From the NCBI RefSeq assembly GCF_958450345.1, contig NC_088783.1, forward strand, positions 86,263,895 to 86,327,894: 64,000 nucleotides of DNA, in the 5' to 3' direction. Below the pieces are notes generated by a model that saw only the letters and a program-made list of their open reading frames with translations, did no database searches and had not been told where the DNA came from. Positions 54,841 to 64,000 of this stretch are shown here, piece after piece; the stretch's first letter is position 1; each line of letters starts with the position of its first letter. Made by a program: the position numbers and the translations under genes. Source of the DNA: Calliphora vicina. Taxonomy: Eukaryota; Arthropoda; Insecta; Diptera; Calliphoridae.

Positions 54841-56759
54841 CCGAAGGGTGCAGTTCCGAAGTTTAAATAATTACAAAGAAATCAATTCCAATGAAAGTGG
54901 TTTCATTCCGAAAGAAATTTACGTTTTACTTTTTCTGATGAAGCCAAAAACGGAATTAATTCCATTTTAGATCGGAATGGAATTCTGTGACAGGTCTGAT
55001 AAATGTAAATGTTTATTAATTCGAAAATTGTATCTCTTAACCATTCCGTTATTGAATTCATTACAAATTAATTCATAAGGCTTTTAATTGTGTTGAATTC
55101 ATTCCTTTGACAATTCATTCTTTATAGAATTAATTTCTTATAGAACCATTAAAATTTTCTTTAATTCAAATCCATTACAAAAAGGTGTCAAATTGTTTCA
55201 ATTTATTTTGTAAATGATTAAAAGCAAAACAATTTGTATTAGATTTCAATTAACAAAAATTTAATCATTCTAGGGTTGATTGAATTCTGTTATGAATTAT
55301 TTTAACGATGAATGTATTCTATTTAAATATAAGCCTTTAAAGATTTAGATGTTGGGAATGGTGACATTTTTGATTCCAAATTAAGATTTTAGTGAATTAA
55401 GCTCAAATGTGATTAATTAATTCGATGCTCTGAATAACATAAATTTATAGAATATTTATGTTCAAAGCTTATGAAAGTCGTTTTTCCAGGGTATTATAAC
55501 AATACAAGTTCTACTATGTTTTTTTTTAAATATTTTGATTTTGTGGCATGTCGAGTTATTGCCTTTCAATTATAAACACAAACACATTTTCTATATGTAT
55601 ATGTACGAGTATGTATGTCGTTGCTGTTTATTCAATATTAATAATAATGAGAACGATTCATATACGAGGTGTTAATTTGTCTTAATGGATAGTTAAATAT
55701 TAAGGTTTTTCGTTAGCCAGTTTGCAAAATATATAAAATGTTTATAAATAAAGGTATTCCCGTAGAAAAATACGAAATCGATATACATATGTATCGTTAC
55801 CTTAATATAGAGAGGCCCTAACTCGTTTTTTTCCAAAATTGATTTTTTTGCATACTTCGATAGATAATCCCCTAATACACCATTGATAAAAAAATTAGCG
55901 TACTACAACCGAAAATAACAAAAATACAAGCAGTTACAAAAAGCCCTAAATCATTTTAGTTCTTTTTTTTTAAAATAAAAAAGTGGTGAGATACACTTGC
56001 TCAATCAAGTATTGGCTCATACTCATACATAGCAGGCGTTGAATTTATTTAATTTTTAAAAATATGTATTTTATATTACGTGCCTCATTTAGAGCTTATT
56101 TTTGTGAACAAATCCATTATACAATTGAATCGCACGACTAAGAGCTAGTTTCTTACTTATCAGTTAAACTCAGCTTAACACGCTGTTATATTAAACCTGA
56201 AGCATATTTCGCCGGGATTTAAGTAAAAGTAAGTAAGTAAAGCGTTTTATTGAGTCTTTTTTTTTCTTTACATGGAAGAGTGAGATACAAAATCGACATT
56301 TTGATGTATAAAATCTTAAAACTATATATTTGTCTTGTTTTAATACACATTAAAAGATGAAAAGCAACTTGCTAAATAAAAATCATATGTTGTTAACATT
56401 GAACTGTTAAAATGATACGCAAACAATGCTTGCTCCCGGCATTTACTATAACTAACAGAGAAGACTGTTAAACAAAATAAATACATAAAACTAAATAACA
56501 CTTAAAACTAAATAAAACAAAACCGTAAATCACATTGGCCAACAGTGAAAACCGATATCACAGATAAATTAAATGACTAACAATAATTACATGTAACATA
56601 CATTGTATGTGAATATAAATTAAATAACAGAAATGGAATTCCCAGAATTCAAAAATCACGTTAATAAAACAGTTACATTGATGAACAATAAGTACATACA
56701 TAATCCGAGATTACCATTTAAGTACAAAAAATAATAAATTGTCATATAAATAAATAATA
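54841..56759. other. Intergenic, AT-rich with repeat word at 55799
   Basis: TTACCTTAATATAGAGAGGC with CCTAACTCG at 55799 recurs at about 53220 and, in part, at 24714, so it is probably the end of another dispersed element. No credible ORF. The rest is AT-rich. Confidence 0.4.
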
Positions 56760-57213
56760 AGTAAATAAAATGGATGAAAACGTGGTGAATTCATCCTCTA
56801 TGGGCACCAGGAATTGCCTTGCAATAAAAATCCGGCAGCTTGAATGGATCCATGTCAGCATCCATAACAATACCAATAGGCGATAGGTATCCAAATCTCG
56901 AACAGTCCGTGTATCTTTCCTCCTCATAAATGTCGTTCATAAGGGAGTTATCATGATGACCAAGATTTCCAACAAATTTCCTTTGGAGGTCGAAGGCATA
57001 CGCACACAAAGGTTTGACACCAGACTGGGTATATATATATGAGTTGGAGTATCGTTTGGTATGGCTTTGAAAATTTCTTCCAATACATTTTCGTAGAACT
57101 TTTCTTTCATGTATTTCCAATTCTTTTGCAACTATCGGTGAAATAGAAAACCAGATTGGAAATGCATAAATGAGAGCTGATCTGATAGCAACCTTGTACA
57201 GAAGAAGTTTCGT
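56760..57213 (-). pseudogene. LINE C-terminal part, downstream of the BEL insertion
   Basis: Minus-strand coding continues the LINE at 62245-63371: LLLYKVAIRSALIYAFPIWF, then KVLRKCIGRNFQS and a short tail to a stop near 56792. It is separated from the RT by the LTR element, with TTCGT present on both sides (57209-57213, 62245-62249). The reading frame matches across the duplication. Confidence 0.8.
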
Positions 57214-57893
57214 TAAACAATATCCGAACTTTAAGTTGGATTTGTTGTATCTATTTGGCGAGACCAAAGTAGATTATTAATAATTCGTTACACGAAATGT
57301 AACAAATGTAGGGCACAATAGCGGCGTTGTGTATCAGCTAATATTGATGTAGATGGGCAAAATTCAAGAAATTGAATGTACTTGTTTTGGTGGAGAATTG
57401 AGCTTGATTTCAGAAATAAATAGAGAATTTATTGTTGTTATTTTAAAGAAATTTAAAATTTATTTTGGTTTTACGTTTATAGAGAATAAACGTTTGTGTG
57501 TTTGTTGTTATTTGTATTTGTTTGTGCGTTGCACTTTTATATGTTTTAATTGTTATTAGTGCTTGATCACTTGTTTATTGTTTCTTTATTTAAATGTTTG
57601 TTGTTTGTATAAAAAACTGGTTTTATTTTTTTGTTTAATATAAATGTTTTTTGTTGTATGTTTATTTTAATAACTTTTTTAATTATTAAATTTATGTGTT
57701 GATTATGTTTTGTAGATTTGTTTTACTTTTCGGGTGTTTGGTTTGATGTTAGTCGACGACAAGTGTCTTCTTTTCTTCTTTTGCGTTGGCGCTTTGGAAC
57801 GGGGCGTTCTTACACCGCATGAACTGTCAGTTTTAGTCGAAGTCGATCAGGTCGTTCACAATGTGAGCGATGCCGACTGATCGATCTTCGACA
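57214..57893 (-). repeat. BEL-type 3' LTR
   Basis: 680 bp. On the minus strand it starts TGTCGAAGATCGATCAG and ends GGATATTGTTTA. Compared with the other LTR I count two substitutions and one 4-bp indel. Its first ~50 bases also encode the end of the upstream reading frame (HVEDRSVG to a stop). AAGGGGG just upstream (57899-57905, minus strand) suits a polypurine tract. Confidence 0.85.
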
Positions 57894-58136
57894 TGGCGGC
57901 CCCCTTGCACTGGTGCAATGCTGAAACCGCCCAAGGAATAGCTGTCTGCCAGGGTTGCAGTAGATTTGGGAATGAACATCCAGCTCTGGGAAGCATTCAT
58001 CAGTATCTGAAAAGAAATAAGAAAATAAAAAGGAACAGCAATTTAAAATTATGTTTAGTAGTTGTTCTATGAGCAGACTCAGAAAAATGTGATCTTTCTA
58101 ATTGATCAGAACGATCAACAATTTCGTTATTATGTA

Positions 58137-58919
58137 TTAATTCTTCATAACAAGAGCTTGTCGCAGAATCTCCAGTACTCGATTCTTTCGAATTTTGGAC
58201 AACAAACTGGAAATTTGACAGAAATGCACAAGAACTTGTATTATATTAGGATATTTTCGAAATTTGAAACTCGTAAAATTCTGCCTTACGATTTTAAAGA
58301 GTAGATGTGGTCTACGTAGGTCAAGTTGAAAACTTGAATAATATTGTTGCATCAGCGCAACTGTATTTATGAATATGAGTAAATTTAAGAAAATTAATGT
58401 ATTTCCATGGAAATCGTATATAACTGCACAATACGATTTATGAGCTAGAATTTGACTTATAACTTCAAAATTTCGAATGAAGATGGTCGTGCGCCATTTT
58501 TTGAGGCCAAACAACATTTGGATTTCATGAGATAAAATCACGGTTGGCAGTAAACATATAGGATATATGTGATATACAAGAGCTTGTATTGGTTTGAATA
58601 AATCCGTACAGTTTTGTGAAACATTAAAATTCAACTTGACGTTAAATATAAACTGTTGGATATTATTCTGAATGTTTTTTGACAAAGGGAATGCCAGTTG
58701 ATTCATTTGTTGCAGCGGCGCAACATAGTCAAAGATTCTGACTTCATTTTTTTTGAATTTATATATAGAATAACATTGGAGTTGTTCCTTCAGATGACTG
58801 GTTATAGTATTAAGAAAAGTGTCTATAACAGGAATGTTATTACTTTTAATGGGTGTATGCCATCCTGCGCGGGGGAAAATATTGGCAAAATGTGATTCTT
58901 CAATATATAATGACAGCAA
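58137..58919 (-). other. Unassigned 261-codon open frame in the BEL interior
   Basis: Overlaps the end of the gag-protease frame (58823-58919) and runs without a stop to 58137, ending in the duplicated gag segment. It has no ATG at its start, and I recognise no domain. It contains hydrophobic stretches (LIFLNLLIFINTVALM). It occupies the place where polymerase should be. It may be rearranged sequence rather than a gene. Confidence 0.3.
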
Positions 58920-61069
58920 TCAACAATATTATCAAAAGCCGAAAAAGAAATTTTCGTAATACCTGAATCATTTTCTTGAAAATAAATGTTTCTAATAACC
59001 AAGGAATTGGCGTGTGTAGTATCTTTTCTTAATGGAATTAATTTATTGTAACAATTTGGTTCGGGTGAACCATCTGAGGTCACTAGGGCAGTGTCGTGTG
59101 ATTTCAGTGGACCAAATATATACCAACCGTATATAGAATTCTGAGCGATCAGACTTCCTAATATATTCTTTTTCATACCATCTAGAACTATATACGGGAT
59201 TACATCGCTACCTAAGAGCATGTCAATTTGAGCAGAAGCTAAGAAATTAGGATCTGCTAAATCTAATTCACTGATATCGGAAATATCAGGAGTGGGTAAT
59301 GATAGAGAAGGCATCAGATTCGTGATATGTGGGACAATCACAACTTTAGAGCTAAGCTGTATTTTATTCCTTTCGGAATATAATGTGACGTTACAAACTT
59401 CATTACAATTTGCAACTACTGAGTCACCCAGTCCACATATTTTTACATTAGAACCGTTAGTTATTAAGCCTAGCCTTTTGGATACTTCTTCAGTCAAAAG
59501 AGATGTTTTTGAACCTGAGTCAATTAGGGCACGAACAGTGTGCTTTTTTCCAGAATGCATAATTTGGACAAGTGCTGTCGGTAACAAAGTATCATCCTCA
59601 TTTACAGACAGGAGAGTCTGTGTGGTCGTTGACTCGACACGAGATGTCGGCAACAATGTATTTTGCTGATTTACAGACAAGAAATTATGTTTAGTAGTTG
59701 TTCTATGAGCAGACTCAGAAAAATGTGATCTTTCTAATTGATCAGAACGATCAACAATTTCGTTATTATGTATTAATTCTTCATAACAAGAGCTTGTCGC
59801 AGAATCTCCAGTACTCGATTCTTTCGAATTTTGGGAATTATAACTTTTTTGCATGTGAAGCATGCTATGGTGTTTATTACCACATTGATTGCATCTATAT
59901 CGGCTAATGCAATCAGAAACTCTATGTGATAGAGATAAGCAGTTTTTACAAATGTCGTTTTGTAAAACAAAACTATTTCGTTGCTTTAGAGAAAAGCCTA
60001 TAAATTTCGAACAAATTCGTAAATTGTGATTTCTTTCACATAAAATGCACTTAGAGTGCTGTGCATTGAGACTTTGAGAGTCTTGGCAGTTATCAGATTG
60101 AGTTTGTTTAATCCTATCTTTCGTAATTCCTACAATCCGTTCCACTACTCGATGTCTTTTAATAAGAAACTGTTCCATTTGAGACCAGGAAGGTAAAATT
60201 GAATTTGAAACAAGAGATTGTTCCCATAGAGCTAATGTTTCAGTTGGAATTTTTGTGGAGCACAAATATACGAGGATGGGATCCCAATGTTCTACATTTA
60301 TTTCCTGATAAGATAGCAGAGCAAGACAATCACTAATAGTTGTCTGTATATTGTTAATTGCTTCTGCTGATTCGTAATCTGCGCGAGGGATGTTGAATAG
60401 AGCTTTCAACTGAATATCTACTAAAATCCTCTTATTTTCGTAGCGAGCTCGTAAAGCTTCCCATGCTAACGAAAATCCATCGTTCGTTAATGGATATTTA
60501 TTTACAATGGAACTCGCTTCCCCTTTTGCCTTTTTTCTTAGGTACAATAATTTTTGTACATCTGGCATTCTAATTTTGCTGATGTAAACAGCTGTAAACA
60601 TGTCCCTGAATGAGGGCCATTCTTTATAAGTGCCATGAAAATCTGGGGCATCACACAGAGGAACACTAACTCCAAAATCTGAAGTTCCGTAGGTCGCATT
60701 GAAGTAGGCTGATGGATCTCCTACAGTGGAATGCATCGGACCATTACCTCTTTGAGCATTTTCGGACGATGCTTTAGAAACTTTAATGAAATCCATCATT
60801 TCAGCTTTTGTTTGCTGATAATGTCCTCTACAATTCTCGAATTTACATTTTGCTTCTTTCTTGAAGTGTATATCAACGACTTCATCGAGAGCTAAATAAA
60901 TACCTTCATAGGAACGGCGAAGAGATTGCCAATCTTCTTCAAGGGCTTGAAGTTTTGTCTCGAGTAGAGACTCAGTCAAGTCATTAATACTAAGACTTGA
61001 AAATTTCAGGCATACATCAATTATATTTTGAGATTCATGGATGAATCTAGCACAAATAGGTGAGCTCAT
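58823..61069 (-). CDS. BEL-type Gag-protease polyprotein (truncated)
   Basis: 748 aa from ATG at 61069 to a stop at 58823. The N-terminal part is a BEL-type gag with the DUF1759-like region (FHGTYKEWPSFRDMF, about residues 144-158). Three Cys/His knuckles follow (CILCERNH; CKNCLSLSHRVSDC, a CX2CX4HX4C; CNQCGNKHHSMLH), about residues 340-415. Then comes an aspartic protease with ALIDSGSKTSLL and MLLGSDVIP, ending near GWYIFGPL. In complete elements this frame continues into RT, RNase H and integrase, but here it stops shortly after protease. The 5' leader (61070-61560) is AT-rich. Likely still makes Gag, but cannot copy itself. Confidence 0.83.
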   Translation of the reverse strand: MSSPICARFIHESQNIIDVCLKFSSLSINDLTESLLETKLQALEEDWQSLRRSYEGIYLALDEVVDIHFKKEAKCKFENCRGHYQQTKAEMMDFIKVSKASSENAQRGNGPMHSTVGDPSAYFNATYGTSDFGVSVPLCDAPDFHGTYKEWPSFRDMFTAVYISKIRMPDVQKLLYLRKKAKGEASSIVNKYPLTNDGFSLAWEALRARYENKRILVDIQLKALFNIPRADYESAEAINNIQTTISDCLALLSYQEINVEHWDPILVYLCSTKIPTETLALWEQSLVSNSILPSWSQMEQFLIKRHRVVERIVGITKDRIKQTQSDNCQDSQSLNAQHSKCILCERNHNLRICSKFIGFSLKQRNSFVLQNDICKNCLSLSHRVSDCISRYRCNQCGNKHHSMLHMQKSYNSQNSKESSTGDSATSSCYEELIHNNEIVDRSDQLERSHFSESAHRTTTKHNFLSVNQQNTLLPTSRVESTTTQTLLSVNEDDTLLPTALVQIMHSGKKHTVRALIDSGSKTSLLTEEVSKRLGLITNGSNVKICGLGDSVVANCNEVCNVTLYSERNKIQLSSKVVIVPHITNLMPSLSLPTPDISDISELDLADPNFLASAQIDMLLGSDVIPYIVLDGMKKNILGSLIAQNSIYGWYIFGPLKSHDTALVTSDGSPEPNCYNKLIPLRKDTTHANSLVIRNIYFQENDSGITKISFSAFDNIVDCCHYILKNHILPIFSPAQDGIHPLKVITFLL

Positions 61070-61560
61070 TGTATGTATTTTATAAATTAATTAATCAATA
61101 AAAAATAAAACAAATAGAAAACTACTTCTATAAAATTACTGACAATTACTTTTGTACAAATCGAAAGTTGTACTGAATTGATCAACTTGTTCAGTGTAGG
61201 GTACTCACAAATAAATGTAACAACAATAACACTGCTGATATATTTTTTTTTTTTCAATTCTCTTTTTTGCTTTATTCCCGCTTTAACTATGTACAAGCTA
61301 GTGTATTAATTATAATAATTTTTGCAATAATAAAGCAATAAAGAAAACCACCACCAAATTTATTATTGTAATATGTATGAAAAACAATATTTTATGAAAC
61401 TAAAAAATATGAGGTTAATATTAGCTGATATTTACACTGTATATTTTTGTTGTACACAAACTTTATGAGAGTTAATAAGACAAATTGAAAATTTGTTTTT
61501 ATTTTAAATAAATTAAAATAAATTTAAATACCGATTCTTTGACGGCTACAAAAAGGACCA

Positions 61561-62244
61561 TAAACAATATCCGAACTTTAAGTTGGATTTGTTGTATCTA
61601 TATGGCGAGACCAAAGTAGATTATTAATAATTCGTTACACGAAATGTAACAAATGTAGGGCACAATAGCGGCGTTGTGTATCAGCTAATATTGATGTAGA
61701 TGAGCAAAATTCAAGAAATTGAATGTACTTACTTGTTTTGGTGGAGAATTGAGCTTGATTTCAGAAATAAATAGAGAATTTATTGTTGTTATTTTAAAGA
61801 AATTTAAAATTTATTTTGGTTTTACGTTTATAGAGAATAAACGTTTGTGTGTTTGTTGTTATTTGTATTTGTTTGTGCGTTGCACTTTTATATGTTTTAA
61901 TTGTTATTAGTGCTTGATCACTTGTTTATTGTTTCTTTATTTAAATGTTTGTTGTTTGTATAAAAAACTGGTTTTATTTTTTTGTTTAATATAAATGTTT
62001 TTTGTTGTATGTTTATTTTAATAACTTTTTTAATTATTAAATTTATGTGTTGATTATGTTTTGTAGATTTGTTTTACTTTTCGGGTGTTTGGTTTGATGT
62101 TAGTCGACGACAAGTGTCTTCTTTTCTTCTTTTGCGTTGGCGCTTTGGAACGGGGCGTTCTTACACCGCATGAACTGTCAGTTTTAGTCGAAGTCGATCA
62201 GGTCGTTCACAATGTGAGCGATGCCGACTGATCGATCTTCGACA
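61561..62244 (-). repeat. BEL-type 5' LTR
   Basis: 684 bp with the same ends as the 3' LTR. On the minus strand it is followed at once by TGGTCCTTTTTGTAGCC (about 61560-61544), whose TGG start is what a tRNA primer-binding site requires. TTCGT follows its outer end (62245-62249). Confidence 0.85.
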
Positions 62245-63371
62245 TTCGTGTTCTGGTGAAGGTGTGAACTATTAAATAAACTGGAAAACATGCCAGTAAT
62301 ACGTTTAGCTTTGGTAAGTAAAATTCTTCCGTGATTATTAAATTTCATTAACTTATCAAAGTTTACTCCAAGGTACTTAATACTGGATTTAAATGGAATT
62401 TCAACGCCATTCAAGGAGAGTCTCAGAAGCTTACTTTCCGGAACCACGAATCTAGCGCATTTACCTGATGCATTTCTTATACAAATAGCCTGAGAATTTG
62501 CAGCGTTTATCTTAATGCCCCACTTTCTATAATAATTATCGATTGTATTCAGGTGAAGAGTAGCATTACACAATGCCTGTGCTGGTGATTCATGGTGAGC
62601 GTAGATTAGACAGTCATCCGCATATAAAATGGCTTTAGTGGTTCCTACACAGTGAGGAAAGTCATATAGAAATAGGTTAAATAAGTAAGGTGCCAGTACA
62701 CTTCCTTGGGGCACACCGCTGTTTACTAAATCAAAACTAGACATAGACTCGTTGATCTGCACGTTGAACCTACGGTCCGCGAAATAGCTCTCAAACATCT
62801 TTACAAGAAAAGGATCAACCTCAAGCTCAATTAGCTTATATAAAATTCCCTTATGCCAGGCCGAATCAAAGGCCCTTTCAATGTCTAGAGAAATGGCAAC
62901 GGTACAAATCTTTTGCCTCAGATTATGAATGACGTCATTGTGCAGTTTTAAAAGAGCATGTTGTGTGGAGTGGTATTTTTTAAATCCAAATTGGAACGGT
63001 GACACTGGGTTAACCAAGAAATCATTTTCAAGTTTATTTTTAATAATGTGCTCAAATACCTTTCCGATATTTGATAGTAACGATATGGGGCGAAAATCTG
63101 CAAGATTGTTACTGCTCTCCTTCTTCTTTATTGGAATAATTTTAGCAGATTTCCATGCTGCAGGAAAGTAATAGTTGTTGAGGCAATTGTTAAATAATAT
63201 GGTCAGAAATTTCCACGATATGTCCGGGAGCTTTTTCAGAATAAAATTTGATACCCCGTCTATACCATACGATTTTTTATTGTTTACTTTTTTTAACAAT
63301 TTGCTTAACGTCATCAAGATTAGTAAAATGATAATTATCAGGATTTTCCAAGGAATTTGAAGTTGTGTCAA
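62184..63371 (-). pseudogene. LINE reverse transcriptase (Jockey-like), interrupted
   Basis: Coding from about 63330 to 62245 (the last 20 codons belong to the LTR). RT motifs: YGIDGVSNF, FRPISLLSN, FQFGFKKYHSTQHAL, AISLDIERAFDSAW, NSGVPQGSVLAPYLF and the intact catalytic LYADDCLIYA (about 62605-62634). It has the form of a Jockey-superfamily RT. The 5' part lies in another frame (63277-63963); the shift is near 63285-63300 in an A-rich run. Active-site residues are intact, so the element was probably functional until the frameshift and the LTR insertion. Confidence 0.85.
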
Positions 63372-64000
63372 ACGAATATATGTGTTGTGGCATAACTTCC
63401 ATTAAAGTGGATATACGGGAATTAATATTGTCTAACGGCCGCTCAGGTGTGTTTTCGCTGTAGACTCTACTGTAGTAACTACGGAAATGTTCTGCAATGA
63501 TATCGTCATCGGAGATGGAAATGTTGTTGACAACAATTTCATTACAGAATGACGACTTCTTATTGCCTATTGCCTGGTAAATTTGCTTAAAGGCAGTTGG
63601 GCCTGGCCTTATTTTTTGCAGTTTGCTATTAAATATATTGCCTTGTTCTATGTTTACAAGCTCCTTTATAATTGTTTTTAAAAGTTGAATTTGCGTTGAA
63701 ATCGTTTTATACTCTTGAGACATTCTATTTCCTGTGCGATGGAAAATTTTCTTTAGATCACTTTGCCACCTGTGCTTTATTTTAAAAAACTTCTTAATAT
63801 TTTCGGAAATTGGAGCTTTGTTATGGCTAATCTCAATCTTATCAGAGTTGCGGTCATGTATAGATGTAAGAACAGAGTTGAACGTCGATATCAAGGAATC
63901 TATTTCATTATTCTGAAGATTTCTATATTCAGAAGGCATGATGTCCATACAGGCAGACTCCAAATCGTGGCGAAAACGATTCCAGTTTGTATTCTTATAG
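63277..64000 (-). pseudogene. LINE ORF2 upstream part (linker between EN and RT)
   Basis: Minus-strand frame from the window edge to 63277: charged, helix-rich segment with IKHRWQSDLKK and FRSYYSRVYSENT, typical of the region between endonuclease and RT in Jockey-type LINEs. It ends KKSKQ at the frameshift. The endonuclease itself would lie beyond the window. Confidence 0.72.

Larger units (their letters stand above)
57214..62244 (-). mobile_element. BEL/Pao-type LTR retrotransposon, internally deleted
   Basis: Two LTRs (57214-57893 and 61561-62244), a TTCGT 5-bp TSD, gag-protease coding and no reverse transcriptase or integrase. Inner length is 3667 bp against the 5.5-6 kb usual for the group, so it depends on other copies to move. 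A ~147-bp piece of the gag-protease gene (59689-59835) is present a second time at 58050-58197. Inserted in a LINE in the same orientation. Confidence 0.85.

Overview
This window looks like AT-rich nuclear DNA from a higher (calyptrate-type) fly. Two spliced host genes, both on the + strand, match Drosophila genes. The first is cabeza (caz, the FUS/TAF15-family RNA-binding protein; six coding exons, 2621-12840, 411 aa). The second is easily shocked (eas, ethanolamine kinase; four coding exons, 36954-50860, 500 aa). Every splice junction I placed is GT-AG and keeps frame. Both genes have large introns: 4.5 kb inside the caz RRM and 9.7 kb after eas exon 1.

The rest is mostly transposable elements, many of which can be delimited to the base from terminal inverted repeats (TIRs) plus target-site duplications (TSDs). 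Upstream of caz (1-2.3 kb) is a MITE cluster, including a hAT-type MITE inside a Harbinger-type MITE. The last caz intron holds a decayed antisense LINE. Between the genes (13-36 kb) lie an intact Tc1-like transposon with IR/DR ends, a P-element-like derivative, hAT MITEs, a Helitron, a decayed LINE with RT and RNase H, and then a nested stack (24.7-32.6 kb). That stack contains a second P-like copy, a 127-bp Harbinger MITE, a 2.4-kb hAT-type element carrying two further insertions, and a triple nest at 31.6-32.65 kb.

The eas introns contain a LINE relic, several MITEs, a perfect 34-bp hairpin and a third P-like copy. Downstream of eas, an antisense LINE fragment (52.1-54.8 kb) is split by three MITEs. 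The right end holds another antisense LINE (56.76-64.0 kb), split by a young BEL/Pao-type LTR element (57214-62244) with nearly identical LTRs and a 5-bp TSD.

The most interesting signals are: (1) three P-element-like internal-deletion derivatives, two keeping a THAP-domain remnant and one keeping a different, probably C-terminal, piece; (2) nests of elements in which each layer keeps its own TSD, so the order of insertion can be read directly; (3) an intact Tc1-like transposase with four symmetric terminal repeats; (4) an unclassified TIR family with a reiterated internal motif; (5) a very recent, internally deleted BEL element. I see no CRISPR array, rRNA or intact tRNA. Family names for transposons rest on motifs and ends that I can read, not on database searches.
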